A stretch of DNA of 64,000 nt from Siphonodentalium dalli (Eukaryota > Mollusca > Scaphopoda > Gadilida > Siphonodentaliidae), in contig CP136067.1 in NCBI GenBank assembly GCA_032622095.1, positions 174,318,556-174,382,555 on the forward strand, read 5' to 3'. Positions 29,301 through 36,065 of the stretch are shown piece after piece; the first letter of the stretch is position 1; every line of letters begins with the position of its first letter. The notes below the pieces were generated by a model. The model searched no databases and was not told the DNA's origin. It was given only the letters and a program-made list of their open reading frames with translations. Position numbers and translations under genes: made by a program.

Positions 29301-32300
29301 TGCGATGTTCACTTCATTACGATCTTGCCCCGAAAGTTATTGGATAATTGTTGATTTCATTAATGTACATTCATATATGTCAATGCTTCCAAGTACATGG
29401 CGATCCCCACACATAATACTTCTATAATCACATTGCAGACATCGCGGATAGGTCTGATATGATGTATAAGCGTACAGGACCATTCGCGACAAACGTATGC
29501 ATTACGTTGTCCACTAGCAAGCATGTATAACCAACCAACCTCAAGGGAACGACTCGTTCAATCTTGTACCATACTGTCAACATGAATATATTGAATCACC
29601 GAAATGTTTCGATGTAAAAAGTACATAATAACGCTTGTCCGATAAAAGTATCAACTTAAAAGTTTGAATATTAGTGTTCACTAAATATATGCAAATTAGC
29701 AAACACCACAACTGGTGTTGTTTGCGAATCTGTGGGTATATAAGATTTATGACTTTAGAACGCCGTAGTGATGTGAAATAGCTGAGGTACTGCTGTGTGT
29801 GTGTGCTTAGATGTATTCTTGCAATATAACATCAGGCGAGCGACAAAAACAATGTCTCCCGGCTCAGCAGTCGACAGTGTGATTTGTCGCCCGCCACGTG
29901 ACAGGACATGGGCCAATCAGATAGGTGTAAAATAGGGAGGAGGGTAACAATAGATTTGGGCTCGGTATTTGATATTGGACAGCCTAATTTCACTTTTTCT
30001 ATCCTTTTGTTCATTATAGAGGTATCTGCACCGAAGCCATCAGATGAACAGATTCCCAGACCAGATGAACAAGCTCCAAATACTAACTTTTCGTGGGATT
30101 TCATGTTCGATATTTTACACCCAAAAGAGGACGTAAGTGAACATTACAATTTATTTCTAAGGCCAAAAAAAAAACCACTTGATTCTCAGGTTGATTTTTG
30201 AAAATCAATGCGGGCGCAAGGGTTTTATTTTTATTTTGTTTCTGCATACAGACTGGCATAATATTAAGCATGGGTTATTATACCTTCCCAGGTCCAGAAA
30301 ATGTAGGGAGAACTTTGTAATGGATTTAAACTAATTTAATCTGATATAAAGAATGACAAATTATGACATTATACTACCGGTACCCGTACATCATATAGGG
30401 ATTACCTAGAATGATATATATTGATATGATTTTAACAGCATGCTTAGAATTACATATCCGATTCATATAAAAATACGGAATGTTAATACAGTCGAAATGA
30501 AAAAGATAAAGTGATCTTCCAAACTATCATAGAAAGTCTTAATTCACTTATTCTGCTGACTAATTAGAGACTGTAATATGTACTGCAATGTATGATAGAC
30601 TATAAAACTTCAAATAACCATCGTAAACATGGCTAATTAACATCTCTTTCCAAACTGTATTGTGGTCCAGTTACTTTGCGTATATCGTCCATATCAATAC
30701 TATCATAGCAAGGGGAAAAACTCTATCTTGCAGGGTTACTTACTATGCAAAGGTCAATAGGTTAGAAGGAACTAAATGTTTTCCATAGGCCACAGTGTTA
30801 ACGTTTGACCACGCCCACGCTAAATTTTCGAGTTCCGAAGTGCACGATGCATGCGTTCGTAAAGACCAACCCTTTCGGCATCTGTTCGCACATAGGAGTA
30901 CCTTTCGAGCCACGCCTTTTTCGAAAACCAGCATATGTTTTCCACACTACCCCACTTTTTGCACAGAATTTGACAGTCTGACAAAAGCCAATACACAGCC
31001 TCAATATCCCGCCATTGTTTGGACACGAACGCATTTCAGACTAGGAAACGCCCACGTTTTTACATGCTATGGGTATTATATTTCTTGAATTTGTAAAATT
31101 ATTTGACATATTATACGCCAATCGCGCGCCAGAATTTTTTTAACTCGTATTCGAGATACCCTGTAAAAACGAAAGGGACGTAATTCTACTTATTTAGTTC
31201 CTTCTAACCTTAAGAGATGTGCAAACATGACCCTATGTAATTCCTATTACCTCTGCGTGAAGCTGTGTCATATCTATGCTAAATAAAACTGATTTTACAC
31301 ATTTCTTTGTTCTCGTTCCCCAGCAATCATGGTTATTTTAACCCCACTGTATCTGAAGATGGTTCATCTACTGGGGAAATTTTTGTGGAAATGTGTCCAT
31401 GTCGTTGCCAATGATGGGAACGTCCCTTCCTAAATAAAAGAACTACTAGTTGGGAATTGATCAGTAGCGTCTGCAGTTCAACATAAAAAATTATGGGTGC
31501 CTCGGGGTCATTTCATGCCGAGATTTGCCATATTTGGGAAAATTCTCAAAATATGTGGAAATTTTGGTAAAATTTGGTAATTAAACTAACAGAATATGCC
31601 TTTAATGGGCATGACGCGCATGTATATAGCGGCACAGACAATACGTGCAAATCATGTTTCAGATGATATGCTTAGTTGACCAAAATTGTCCGGGTTTCTG
31701 AATAAATAGTTAGATTTTTACACCCCACCCCCCTGCACCAGAAAAGATAGGAATTTCTACACGGTCGACAAGTTGGCAGCTGCATGGTTAAAAATACTCG
31801 AGACGTCAAGTTTATGCTGATGGTCAGATGTCCACAAATAGATAAAGATATCGATGTGAGGTGATTTCTCTCTTAAAGTGGCACACCAGATACAGAATAA
31901 CGATAAATAAGTGAAAATCTCACAAAGGTTATTAGGTGCAAATATTCCCCACTTCCTGAAAAATGGCAATAAAATCCAAATTCTGGTGTAATGTAATGTC
32001 TAACTATGTATGCTTCGCAAATCATATCACAGTTATGTGATTTTTCACCATGTTTGTCCATCATAGGCCGAAATACGAAAAATTCGATTTTTCTGCTTTA
32101 GGTTAGAAGGAACTAAATGTTTTCCATAGGCCACAGTGTTAACGTTTGACCACGCCCACGCTAAATTTTCGAGTTCCGAAGTGCACGATGCATGCGTTCG
32201 TAAAGACCAACCCTTTCGGCATCTGTTCGCACATAGGAGTACCTTTCGAGCCACGCCTTTTTCGAAAACCAGCATATGTTTTCCACACTACCCCACTTTT

Positions 32301-35300
32301 TGCACAGAATTTGACAGTCTGACAAAAGCCAATACACAGCCTCAATATCCCGCCATTGTTTGGACACGAACGCATTTCAGACTAGGAAACGCCCACGTTT
32401 TTACATGCTATGGGTATTATATTTCTTGAATTGGTAAAATTATTTGACATATTATACGCCAATCGCGCGCCAGAATTTTTTAAACTCGTATTCGAGATAC
32501 CCTGTAAAAACGAAAGGGACGTAATTCTACTTATTTAGTTCCTTCTAACCTTAAGAGATGTGCAAACATGACCCTATGTAATTCCTATTACCTCTGCGTG
32601 AAGCTGTGTCATATCTATGCTAAATAAAACTGATTTTACACATTTCTTTGTTCTCGTTCCCCAGCAATCATGGTTATTTTAACCCCACTGTATCTGAAGA
32701 TGGTTCATCTACTGGGGAAATTTTTGTGGAAATGTGTCCATGTCGTTGCCAATGATGGGAACGTCCCTTCCTAAATAAAAGAACTACTAGTTGGGAATTG
32801 ATCAGTAGCGTCTGCAGTTCAACATAAAAAATTATGGGTGCCTCGGGGTCATTTCATGCCGAGATTTGCCATATTTGGGAAAATTCTCAAAATATGTGGA
32901 AATTTTGGTAAAATTTGGTAATTAAACTAACAGAATATGCCTTTAATGGGCATGACGCGCATGTATATAGCGGCACAGACAATACGTGCAAATCATGTTT
33001 CAGATGATATGCTTAGTTGACCAAAATTGTCCGGGTTTCTGAATAAATAGTTAGATTTTTACACCCCACCCCCCTGCACCAGAAAAGATAGGAATTTCTA
33101 CACGGTCGACAAGTTGGCAGCTGCATGGTTAAAAATACTCGAGACGTCAAGTTTATGCTGATGGTCAGATGTCCACAAATAGATAAAGATATCGATGTGA
33201 GGTGATTTCTCTCTTAAAGTGGCACACCAGATACAGAATAACGATAAATAAGTGAAAATCTCACAAAGGTTATTAGGTGCAAATATTTCCCACTTCCTGA
33301 AAAATGGCAATAAAATCCAAATTCTGGTGTAATGTAATGTCTAACTATGTATGCTTCGCAAATCATATCACAGTTATGTGATTTTTCACCACGTTTGTCC
33401 ATCATAGGCCGAAATACGAAAAATTCGATTTTTCTGCTTTAGGTTAGAAGGAACTAAATGTTTTCCATAGGCCACAGTGTTAACGTTTGACCACGCCCAC
33501 GCTAAATTTTCGAGTTCCGAAGTGCACGATGCATGCGTTCGTAAAGACCAACCCTTTCGGCATCTGTTCGCACATAGGAGTACCTTTCGAGCCACGCCTT
33601 TTTCGAAAACCAGCATATGTTTTCCACACTACCCCACTTTTTGCACAGAATTTGACAGTCTGACAAAAGCCAATACACAGCCTCAATATCCCGCCATTGT
33701 TTGGACACGAACGCATTTCAGACTAGGAAACGCCCACGTTTTTACATGCTATGGGTATTATATTTCTTGAATTTGTAAAATTATTTGACATATTATACGC
33801 CAATCGCGCGCCAGAATTTTTTAAACTCGTATTCGACGTAATTCTACTTATTTAGTTCCTTCTAACCAATATCCAACTTCATGCTTTTATCAAAATATTC
33901 TTCTCATTTGACCAATAAACATGGGGGTTTTGGACAGCCTGTGGTGACAATATACCCGATAGTTATCATTGTCTATGGTCTTTTGTTCAATACCCACACA
34001 TACACCGTTGTATTTAGCTCCTATTCAATATTTGAAACATAAGTAATTTCCATTTGACAGTTTCCAATTTTCGTGTTACCGATTTAGCCAATCCAAAATC
34101 AAAATAAAATGGTCAAATGCGGGCCATTTTTTTTTACGCAGCTATGCCTGAGAATCAAATATATATATATATACTTTTATAACTGAATGGGAGAATCCAT
34201 TCAGTATAGAAAGGGTTAAACTAACGTTTTACGCTCAATGTTGGTTATAATTTGGAAGTATTATATAGATAATGTGTTTTTTTGCGGATAGTTTAAATAT
34301 CTCACCAGGAAATGAACTAACCCACCGAAAATGACTCTATGGACCAATTAATCAAAATTAATTGATTAATCATTGATTAATTTAAACGATTTATTGATTA
34401 GCAAACTAGATAATCGTTTCAGCCCTAATTGTGGACATCATGTTGTGAAGCAGAGCGGCTTACATTTTTATTTTAGTGCGCCATAAAATGCACCAAGCGG
34501 ACCATATCTTTGAGGAGGCAGGTGTTTGAGAACAATAATTTGTGTGGCCTCAGTTTAATTTTAAGCTTTGTATTTTCCTTCCAGTTTCGAATTGACAGAC
34601 CACGAGTAGAGGATGAGCCATTAGGCCTGTTTCAGGTAATTAATTAAAGATGCTCCATCTCTTCTAGGCAACATTTCCATGAAACTTGTGACATTCCACA
34701 TATTTCATGTAAGACTGTTTTAAAAGATATAATTTCAACATCTAAACCGTATAACATTGTTCTAAAAATATTAACATTTCCTATCCCAGGAAAATATATT
34801 ATTTCCATGCAAGAATAGTGCCAGAAACTCCCTATTGACTGGATGCACTGGCTTAAAATTATTATTGTTTGATACAACTGAAGCGATACCAAAAGTAAGC
34901 GTTGTTCACATACGTCGGCAAATGAATGGCATGCATATATACATGTGTCGCCATGTCATGTTGGCTGCAAGATGTTAACAGCTGAGAAAGTACACAACTT
35001 TTTCAATACAATTTTCATTGGACCATGCAAAGTAAATTTCCCGTTTCTCAGGCCAAACAACTTTGAAAACCATGCACATGTGCATTTAAATTTAAATTTT
35101 TTATCTTGGGGGAGGGGATGGGACTATTCCAACTCCGCTAGCCGTGGGTCTAATTTCAGTTGCCCATGGTCATTATTTCCCCAACTGATGTTAGTGAAAT
35201 GTTTTTGATAAATTCCATGCGATATATTTCATCAAAAATCGCCCAATCAACTATGACCAACATTTTTTACTGAGATTTCAGAGGAAATGTATCATGTGTT

Positions 35301-36065
35301 TAACAAATGTTAAGTCATGGAAAAATTCAGTTTTTTTGGGGTAAGTCAGTGGGGGGAGACGGAAAAAAGTTCCCGACACATAGACAGAGGCAGGTCATCA
35401 TCAGCTCAAAAATAAAAAAATTCCCACATACTGCAGGGTAAGTCATGGAAGATAACATGTTCTTCCTGCCCGTGAGAATGATAATCTTTATTTATCTGAT
35501 GTTATCAGCATCATAACTTACAATATGCGCAGTCGTGGTCCATTTCATCTTTGCAGGTCTTATTCCTAACTTTAAGTTTACACAGTATGCTCACATTCAA
35601 TTCTGACCCAGTTATTTTTGCTTCAAATTGAAGGATACTGAAGCATAAAACAACACAGATACACTGCATATTTAACCCTTCTATGAAGGAAGCTTCCTGA
35701 AATTTGGCGAAAACCCTGTGCCAATGCATTCTCTTATAAATGGCATTAAATGCGACGCCCCCATGCCTCGCATATATAAGAGACTACATTGGCCTAACAA
35801 AATTTACCTTGACCGTGAAAGCCAGTGCATTCTCTTATATATGCGAGGCTCGCATATATAAGAGAATGCACTGGCACAAGATCTATAATGCTGCACCAGA
35901 GCAGCTCCCATCATGAAAGGGTTATCATAATTCAGGCTTTCGGTAATAATCAGGTCATGGAAAAATGGTACTGGATCATGGAAAACTTCTGGAAAAGTCA
36001 TATCAGCTTTATTGTTTCTGTTACAGGGGCGTGGTGGAACACATCAGTCGGATACTGACACATAG
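2257..36065 (+). CDS. SEA/EGF transmembrane mucin-like protein, 3' part of split gene (15 exons seen)
   Basis: Fifteen exons with consensus acceptors and donors join in phase to 1584 nt: 527 residues plus stop. The product is a type I membrane protein. Order is a six-cysteine EGF-like module, SEA1, a four-cysteine module, a Ser/Thr/Pro linker, SEA2, a second four-cysteine module, one transmembrane helix, a basic stop-transfer run and a tail of about 150 residues with an NPLY motif. EGF-SEA-EGF-TM order is known from transmembrane mucins (MUC13/MUC17 type); SEA domains sit next to the membrane and often self-cleave. Neither SEA here shows the canonical GSVVV cleavage site. Upstream exons, signal peptide and any long PTS mucin domain were not found in bases 1-2256, so the gene probably starts before the window. 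Family assignment rests on domain pattern, not on a search. Introns are full of mobile elements. Confidence 0.82.
2540..2742. repeat. Dispersed repeat (copies at 40790-41035 and 42500-42735)
   Basis: Shared text begins near atctcaattttgagatgagg and ends near tgtttgacgaggctttt, followed by gatgagggaggtgc. The minisatellite after this copy appears to be an expansion of the terminal motif found once in the other copies. Confidence 0.7.
2743..3030. repeat. 20-bp minisatellite
   Basis: About fourteen units of a roughly 20-bp purine-rich motif (gatgagggaggggcctgagt), some shortened or changed. Two overlapping minus-strand frames of Pro/Ser/Leu repeats come from it and are not genes. Confidence 0.9.
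3519..3731. mobile_element. Fold-back MITE, TA-flanked (copy 1)
   Basis: A nearly perfect palindrome with arms of about 105 bp. Ends read cagtggtgctctaatt and the inverse of cagtaatgctctaatt, each next to TA. A TA duplication suggests a Tc1/mariner-type mobiliser (inference). Fourteen copies or fragments occur in the window. Confidence 0.8.
4425..4757. repeat. Two-copy tandem repeat, about 170 bp
   Basis: Text starting ttatgttttttattttatag and ending cttcaaatctgaca occurs twice in a row with roughly 90% identity, just before the SEA1 exon at 4815. Confidence 0.8.
4815..4927 (+). CDS. Exon: SEA domain 1, first part
   Basis: The exon is 113 nt with acceptor ttccag and donor gtaagt, entering in phase 1 and leaving in phase 0. 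It encodes the first SEA strand (GHIHLNLTF) and a helix with YKNLKNEF, typical of the N-terminal half of SEA domains. It is the counterpart of the exon at 13115-13215. Confidence 0.82.
4960..5347. mobile_element. Inverted-repeat MITE
   Basis: The ends are inverted repeats of about 65 bp: aattaacaccaggcacgagt with tatggccgtttactgtcg on the left, answered by the inverse near 5285-5347. The family is unknown. Confidence 0.65.
5426..5611 (+). pseudogene. Possible gene fragment resembling start of SWIM/YqaJ-type proteins
   Basis: A 61-codon frame contains SRQQGYKYFSEGYIHSV and stops soon after. The pattern G-Y-x-x-F-x-E-G-Y-I-H resembles a stretch often seen in SWIM-domain proteins that multiply in invertebrate genomes. 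This is a memory-based resemblance only. It sits in an intron of gene 1 just after an inverted-repeat MITE and has no further domain, so at best it is a relic. Confidence 0.25.
5850..7341. other. Intronic AT-rich sequence, nothing recognised
   Basis: I see no coding exon, no clear repeat copy and no RNA gene here. It is part of the gene 1 intron between 4927 and 8301. Confidence 0.5.
7342..7584. mobile_element. TTAA-bounded palindromic element, family TTAACCCTTTCATGA
   Basis: It is bounded by TTAA on both sides, with ends ttaacccttccatgactgga and the inverse of ttaacctttcatgacgggag. Inside are two copies of the near-palindrome around aatgcattctcttatata. TTAA target duplications point to piggyBac-type mobilisation (established for that superfamily; assignment here is inference). 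Confidence 0.75.
7642..8144. mobile_element. TTAA-bounded element, family TTAAAGGCACGG
   Basis: The ends ttaaaggcacgggcggcgtt and the inverse ending aacgccgcccgtatctttaa match. The inside contains acataacacagc/tttgtttacataac motifs shared with the copy at 39362-39704. Confidence 0.75.
8301..8359 (+). CDS. Exon: SEA domain 1, middle part
   Basis: This 59-nt exon enters in phase 0 and leaves in phase 2 with donor gtaagt. It encodes INSMLGDVADYIGCRLDSV. Length and phases are the same as the SEA2 middle exon at 16819-16877, which supports this short call. Confidence 0.72.
8430..8576. mobile_element. Fold-back MITE (copy 2, centre deleted)
   Basis: Both ends cagtaatgccctaaa with flanking TA are present, but the apex is missing, so the element is 147 bp instead of about 215. 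Confidence 0.8.
8900..9990. repeat. Tandem array, unit about 162 bp, five to six copies
   Basis: The landmark tttggtatatgagtctc recurs near 9104, 9270, 9432, 9594 and 9756, giving a period of about 162 bp. Each unit also carries cgcgataactc, gtttgtccgaattttttt and gtctatttttagcaa. The edges decay. It lies in the intron before exon 10365. Confidence 0.85.
10187..10344. mobile_element. Fold-back MITE (copy 3, left arm truncated)
   Basis: The right arm is complete and ends next to TA; the left arm begins only at taacttttcagg. The end lies 20 bp from the SEA1 exon at 10365. Confidence 0.75.
10365..10543 (+). CDS. Exon: SEA domain 1, last part
   Basis: The 179-nt exon has acceptor tttctcag and donor gtaagt, phase 2 to 1. 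It encodes the SEA core strand (NSTVNISFSLSY) and C-terminal helix, including several N-glycosylation-type motifs (NST, NIS, NMS). The position where self-cleaving SEA domains have G|SVVV reads NSTVNIS. The acceptor lies about 20 bp past the end of a fold-back MITE. Confidence 0.85.
10717..10932. mobile_element. Fold-back MITE (copy 4, full)
   Basis: A complete palindrome with both TA flanks. It appears to have inserted into the left part of another repeat (10935-11195). Confidence 0.8.
10935..11194. mobile_element. TTAA-type element, ACTGAGTGGATTC family, left end lost
   Basis: The body (aaactatacattggaatggt to tactcatcaatgagtgtttag) matches the complete element at 41843-42075 and ends in gggttaa. 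Its left end is replaced by the fold-back MITE at 10717-10932. Confidence 0.65.
11416..11475. mobile_element. Fold-back MITE (copy 5, right end only)
   Basis: Only the last 60 bp remain, ending in gggcattactg next to TA, shortly upstream of the cysteine-rich exon at 11501. Confidence 0.75.
11501..11570 (+). CDS. Exon: cysteine-rich (partial EGF-like) module 2
   Basis: The 70-nt exon, phase 1 to 2, encodes VPVTCILCAQSSICEKQG and ends in Y-Q-C. Its four cysteines are spaced 2, 5 and 8. The homologous exon at 21670-21751 has the same phases and near-identical spacing. It looks like a shortened EGF half following the SEA domain. The acceptor follows a fragment of the TA-flanked fold-back MITE by about 25 bp. 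Confidence 0.75.
11907..12099. mobile_element. TTAA-bounded palindromic element (CATGACGGGAG family)
   Basis: TTAA flanks both ends (ttaaccctttcatgacggga and the inverse of ttaacccttccatgactgga). The inside holds the aatgcattctcttatata palindrome. Confidence 0.75.
12104..12226. repeat. Three-copy tandem repeat, unit about 38 bp
   Basis: The motif ccaggggtaagctatcatca with gagggtcactaat follows itself three times, directly after the TTAA element and about 45 bp before exon 12271. Confidence 0.85.
12271..12305 (+). CDS. Exon: Ser/Thr/Pro linker microexon
   Basis: The acceptor is tccacag and the donor gtaag. In the only frame compatible with both neighbours, the 35 nt encode SPSTTPLPTTV, a short mucin-type O-glycosylation linker between the first cysteine-rich module and SEA2. 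There is no counterpart after the second cysteine-rich module, where the transmembrane exon follows directly. Confidence 0.62.
12587..12867. mobile_element. TTAA-bounded element, AAAGGTACTCAATCC family
   Basis: The ends ttaaaggtactcaatccgat and the inverse (atcggattgagtacctttaa) are perfect inverted repeats including TTAA. A second copy is at 23190-23644. Confidence 0.8.
13115..13215 (+). CDS. Exon: SEA domain 2, first part
   Basis: The 101-nt exon, phase 1 to 0, has acceptor ataacag and donor gtatgt. It encodes KVIVSIHLEKSYKEEF followed by a helix with DYQNLL. It parallels the SEA1 exon at 4815-4927 but is four codons shorter. Confidence 0.8.
13880..14012. repeat. GC-rich inverted repeat
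   Basis: The arms gttatggtttattaccggcc and the inverse near 13985-14010 flank a loop of ggcccgag-type motifs. It is strong cruciform potential within AT-rich sequence. Confidence 0.7.
14362..14440. repeat. GC-rich hairpin
   Basis: The arms ccgggccgcgggccgataat and attatcggcccgcggcccgg are perfect inverses around a short loop. Confidence 0.85.
14950..15351. mobile_element. TTAA-type element, ACCCAACA family, with two palindromic cores
   Basis: The ends ataaccctttacccaaca and the inverse tgttgggtaaagggttaa match. Two aatgcattctcttatata palindromes (about 15105-15172 and 15252-15322) flank an A/T-rich linker, so the whole element is itself symmetric. Confidence 0.75.
15429..16215. mobile_element. 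hAT-like element with perfect 8-bp target duplication
   Basis: The terminal inverted repeats cagacctgtttacttt and aaagtaaacaggtctg are perfect. The 8-bp duplication cttctctc is at 15421-15428 and 16216-16223. The 787-bp body has no long frame, so it is non-autonomous. An 8-bp duplication and CAG...CTG ends fit hAT. Confidence 0.85.
16539..16784. mobile_element. TTAA-bounded element, GAGTGCCAGG family
   Basis: TTAA is at both ends (ttaaccatttgagtgccagg and the inverse of ttaaccctttgagtgccagg). It contains ggccgatctcatcggccc, an A-rich linker and one palindromic core at about 16670-16738. Confidence 0.8.
16819..16877 (+). CDS. Exon: SEA domain 2, middle part
   Basis: This 59-nt exon has acceptor ttttcag, donor gtaagt and phase 0 to 2, exactly as in the SEA1 counterpart. 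It encodes LENLYKGMVSFDSVIITSI. It begins 34 bp after the end of a TTAA-bounded mobile element. Confidence 0.75.
17171..17281. mobile_element. Fold-back MITE (copy 6, left half)
   Basis: The left arm is complete from the TA flank to the hairpin tip at gaaagctctca. The matching right half appears at 18475-18580. Confidence 0.78.
17310..17750. mobile_element. Double-hairpin element (copy 1)
   Basis: Two hairpins built on gaatgaggtccccagagggt sit at each end of a middle of about 200 bp. The outer ends carry tgtctgacatttgcag and its inverse. There is no coding frame. Confidence 0.75.
18475..18580. mobile_element. Fold-back MITE (copy 7, right half)
   Basis: The right arm only, starting at the hairpin tip (gagagatttcc) and ending at gcattactg next to TA. 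It is probably the other half of copy 6. Confidence 0.75.
18818..18890. repeat. Isolated copy of the 70-bp palindromic core
   Basis: The palindrome around aatgcattctcttatata and accataggtcgcc is near perfect; TTAA ends are not evident here. Confidence 0.7.
19515..19727. mobile_element. Fold-back MITE (copy 8, full)
   Basis: A full palindrome whose ends cagtaatgctctaattaa match almost perfectly, with TA on both sides. Confidence 0.82.
20100..20278 (+). CDS. Exon: SEA domain 2, last part
   Basis: The 179 nt, phase 2 to 1, match the length and phases of 10365-10543. The exon encodes the core strand DGESIKITHEVIL and a helix with two GG-type turns. At the usual cleavage position it reads G-E-S-I-K-I, so a glutamate separates the Gly and Ser that must be adjacent for autoproteolysis. 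Confidence 0.82.
20298..20870. mobile_element. Double-hairpin element (copy 2, diverged)
   Basis: Starts gctggacattcgcagaatga and ends with the inverse near 20835-20868; the hairpins are eroded. It begins about 20 bp downstream of the donor of the SEA2 exon. Confidence 0.6.
20884..20992. mobile_element. Fold-back MITE (copy 9, right half)
   Basis: A right arm from hairpin tip to TA-flanked end, directly after a double-hairpin element remnant. Confidence 0.75.
21670..21751 (+). CDS. Exon: cysteine-rich (partial EGF-like) module 3
   Basis: The 82-nt exon, phase 1 to 2, has acceptor tttttcag and donor gtaaga. It encodes a C-x2-C-x5-C-x10-C module starting DVRPATCLMC. It is homologous to the exon at 11501-11570 and lies just before the membrane helix. 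Confidence 0.78.
22436..22517. mobile_element. Right half of a TTAA/CATGACGGGAG element
   Basis: Keeps tataagagaatgcactggca and the end cccgtcatgaaaggattaa; the left half is absent. Confidence 0.65.
22662..23193. mobile_element. TTAA-bounded element (CATGACGGGAG family) with A-rich tandem repeat
   Basis: TTAA is at both ends. It includes the palindromic core at about 22707-22775 and, at 22800-23090, about seven units of an A-rich motif near gttaaagaatgtaagaaaaa. Its right TTAA is also the left TTAA of the next element. Confidence 0.78.
23190..23644. mobile_element. TTAA-bounded element, AAAGGTACTCAATCC family (copy 2)
   Basis: The ends ttaaaggtactcaatccgat and the inverse (gattggattgagtacctttaa minus one base) match, and the body agrees with 12587-12867 apart from an extra stretch. 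Confidence 0.78.
23895..24735. repeat. Dispersed repeat with ATACCCCCAT... inverted ends and poly-C tract
   Basis: The core starts at ttataccccc with cccatataaaatggggg and ends cacggtgggggtatgctaa. Inside are repeated ctgtccgtc and aaccgatttcata motifs. A 15-bp C run precedes it at about 23896. Confidence 0.55.
24952..25116 (+). CDS. Exon: transmembrane helix and stop-transfer
   Basis: The 165-nt exon runs from acceptor ccctttcag to donor gtaagt, phase 2 to 2. It encodes a hydrophobic stretch of about 25 residues (VLGLGLGIPLSLLAIGLSCC then IFLIC) followed by KKRRKRKR, a clear single-pass helix with a cytoplasmic basic anchor. The two adjacent cysteines near the inner face could be acylated (inference). 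The end of this exon is copied in the following intron. Confidence 0.88.
25070..25300. repeat. Direct duplication covering the end of the transmembrane exon
   Basis: 25070-25157 is repeated at 25213-25300. The only difference seen is G25117 (first base of the splice donor), which is A at 25260. The second copy is intronic and its donor reads ataagt. Confidence 0.88.
26375..26885. mobile_element. TIR element, CACCCCTAGTCAAGTGG ends
   Basis: The ends cacccctagtcaagtggtcc and the inverse of ggaccacttgaccaggggtg match. Flanking agaat at 26370-26374 and 26886-26890 is a likely 5-bp duplication. The 511-bp body is non-coding. Confidence 0.72.
27385..27527. repeat. Long hairpin
   Basis: The arms aatgtcgcttaaactgttta with tgtccgctcaggggattt and the inverse at 27475-27525 enclose a short loop, and tagcta flanks on both sides extend the stem. 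It could be another fold-back MITE. Confidence 0.75.
27537..27743. mobile_element. Fold-back MITE (copy 10, rearranged centre)
   Basis: Both ends are present, but the middle repeats the left-arm text (tatggcttgttgccattcat) in the same orientation instead of the inverse, so the apex was rearranged. Confidence 0.78.
27895..28112 (+). CDS. Exon: cytoplasmic tail with NPLY motif
   Basis: The 218-nt exon, phase 2 to 1, has acceptor tatcacag and donor gtatgt. It encodes a hydrophilic tail including FNQRYNRQWNEAKNIIDD and VSNPLYMGSAF. NPLY fits the NPxY consensus bound by PTB-domain and endocytic adaptors. Confidence 0.85.
28158..28500. mobile_element. Double-hairpin element (copy 3)
   Basis: The left hairpin is short but intact (gaatgaggtccctagagggt and inverse), the middle is as in the other copies, and the right hairpin is reduced to one arm. 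Confidence 0.7.
28600..28744. mobile_element. Fold-back MITE (copy 11, left arm mostly deleted)
   Basis: The left end cagtaatgccctaaa jumps after about 40 bp straight to the hairpin tip; the right arm is complete with TA. Confidence 0.78.
28750..30000. other. Intronic sequence, nothing recognised
   Basis: No exon or repeat copy was found between the MITE at 28744 and the exon at 30020. Only a short hairpin (gcaaacaccacaac and inverse at about 29697-29726) stands out. Confidence 0.45.
30020..30132 (+). CDS. Exon: cytoplasmic tail, acidic/proline part
   Basis: The 113-nt exon, phase 1 to 0, has acceptor cattatag and donor gtaagt. It encodes a Pro- and acid-rich segment with a near-repeat DEQIPRPDEQ and then FSWDFMFDIL. 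A large repeat element starts about 45 bp after its donor. Confidence 0.78.
30760..31209. mobile_element. GGTTAGAAGGAACTAAA TIR element, copy 1
   Basis: The ends ggttagaaggaactaaat and the inverse of ttatttagttccttctaacc bound 450 bp that include cacgcccacg-type motifs near both ends. Confidence 0.8.
32101..32550. mobile_element. GGTTAGAAGGAACTAAA TIR element, copy 2
   Basis: The same 450 bp with a few base changes. Confidence 0.8.
33442..33867. mobile_element. GGTTAGAAGGAACTAAA TIR element, copy 3 (24-bp deletion)
   Basis: As copies 1 and 2, but the stretch between attcga and cgtaattc near the right end is missing. Confidence 0.8.
34430..34584. repeat. Dispersed repeat (copy at 58085-58260)
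   Basis: Shared landmarks are ttgtggacatc, ccaagcgg and gccatat, and ggcaggtgt-tgagaa. It ends directly at the acceptor of the exon at 34585. Confidence 0.6.
34585..34635 (+). CDS. Exon: cytoplasmic tail microexon
   Basis: This 51-nt phase 0 to 0 exon has a polypyrimidine acceptor (ttccttccag) and donor gtaatt. It encodes FRIDRPRVEDEPLGLFQ. Being symmetric it could be skipped without breaking the frame. Confidence 0.65.
35672..35925. mobile_element. TTAA-type palindromic element (CATGACGGGAG family)
   Basis: Left end ttaacccttctatgaagga, right end cccatcatgaaagggtta. It contains two copies of the palindromic core. It lies in the last intron of gene 1. Confidence 0.72.
36027..36065 (+). CDS. 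Terminal coding exon with stop codon
   Basis: Acceptor ctgttacag is followed by 12 codons (GRGGTHQSDTDT) and TAG at 36063-36065. The frame agrees with the preceding phase 0 exon. The 3' UTR should follow. A hAT-like element starts 171 bp after the stop, and no convincing AATAAA is seen before it. Confidence 0.68.
   Translation, partial: GRGGTHQSDTDT

Larger units (their letters stand above)
30760..33867. repeat. 1341-bp tandem array: three TIR elements and two spacers
   Basis: The unit starts ggttagaaggaactaaatg at 30760, 32101 and 33442 (exact period 1341). Each unit starts with a 426-450 bp element with inverted ends; the first two are followed by the same 891-bp spacer. The units are almost identical, so the amplification is recent. 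Repeated 97-codon frames inside are copies of one another and have no recognisable domain. Confidence 0.9.
30176..34161. mobile_element. Large TIR element (copy 2 of the ATTTGATTCTCAGG repeat), interrupted
   Basis: Begins cttgattctcagg and ends cctgagaatcaaat in inverse orientation. Its left (30176-30750) and right (33868-34161) parts match 13470-14830; between them sits the triplicated 1341-bp array. No transposase frame. Confidence 0.65.

Noticed and set aside
30743-33770. Identical 63-97 codon frames in three places on both strands
   Set aside because: They are the same stretch of the triplicated TIR element. Three overlapping frames on two strands are open at once, and none shows codon bias or a motif.
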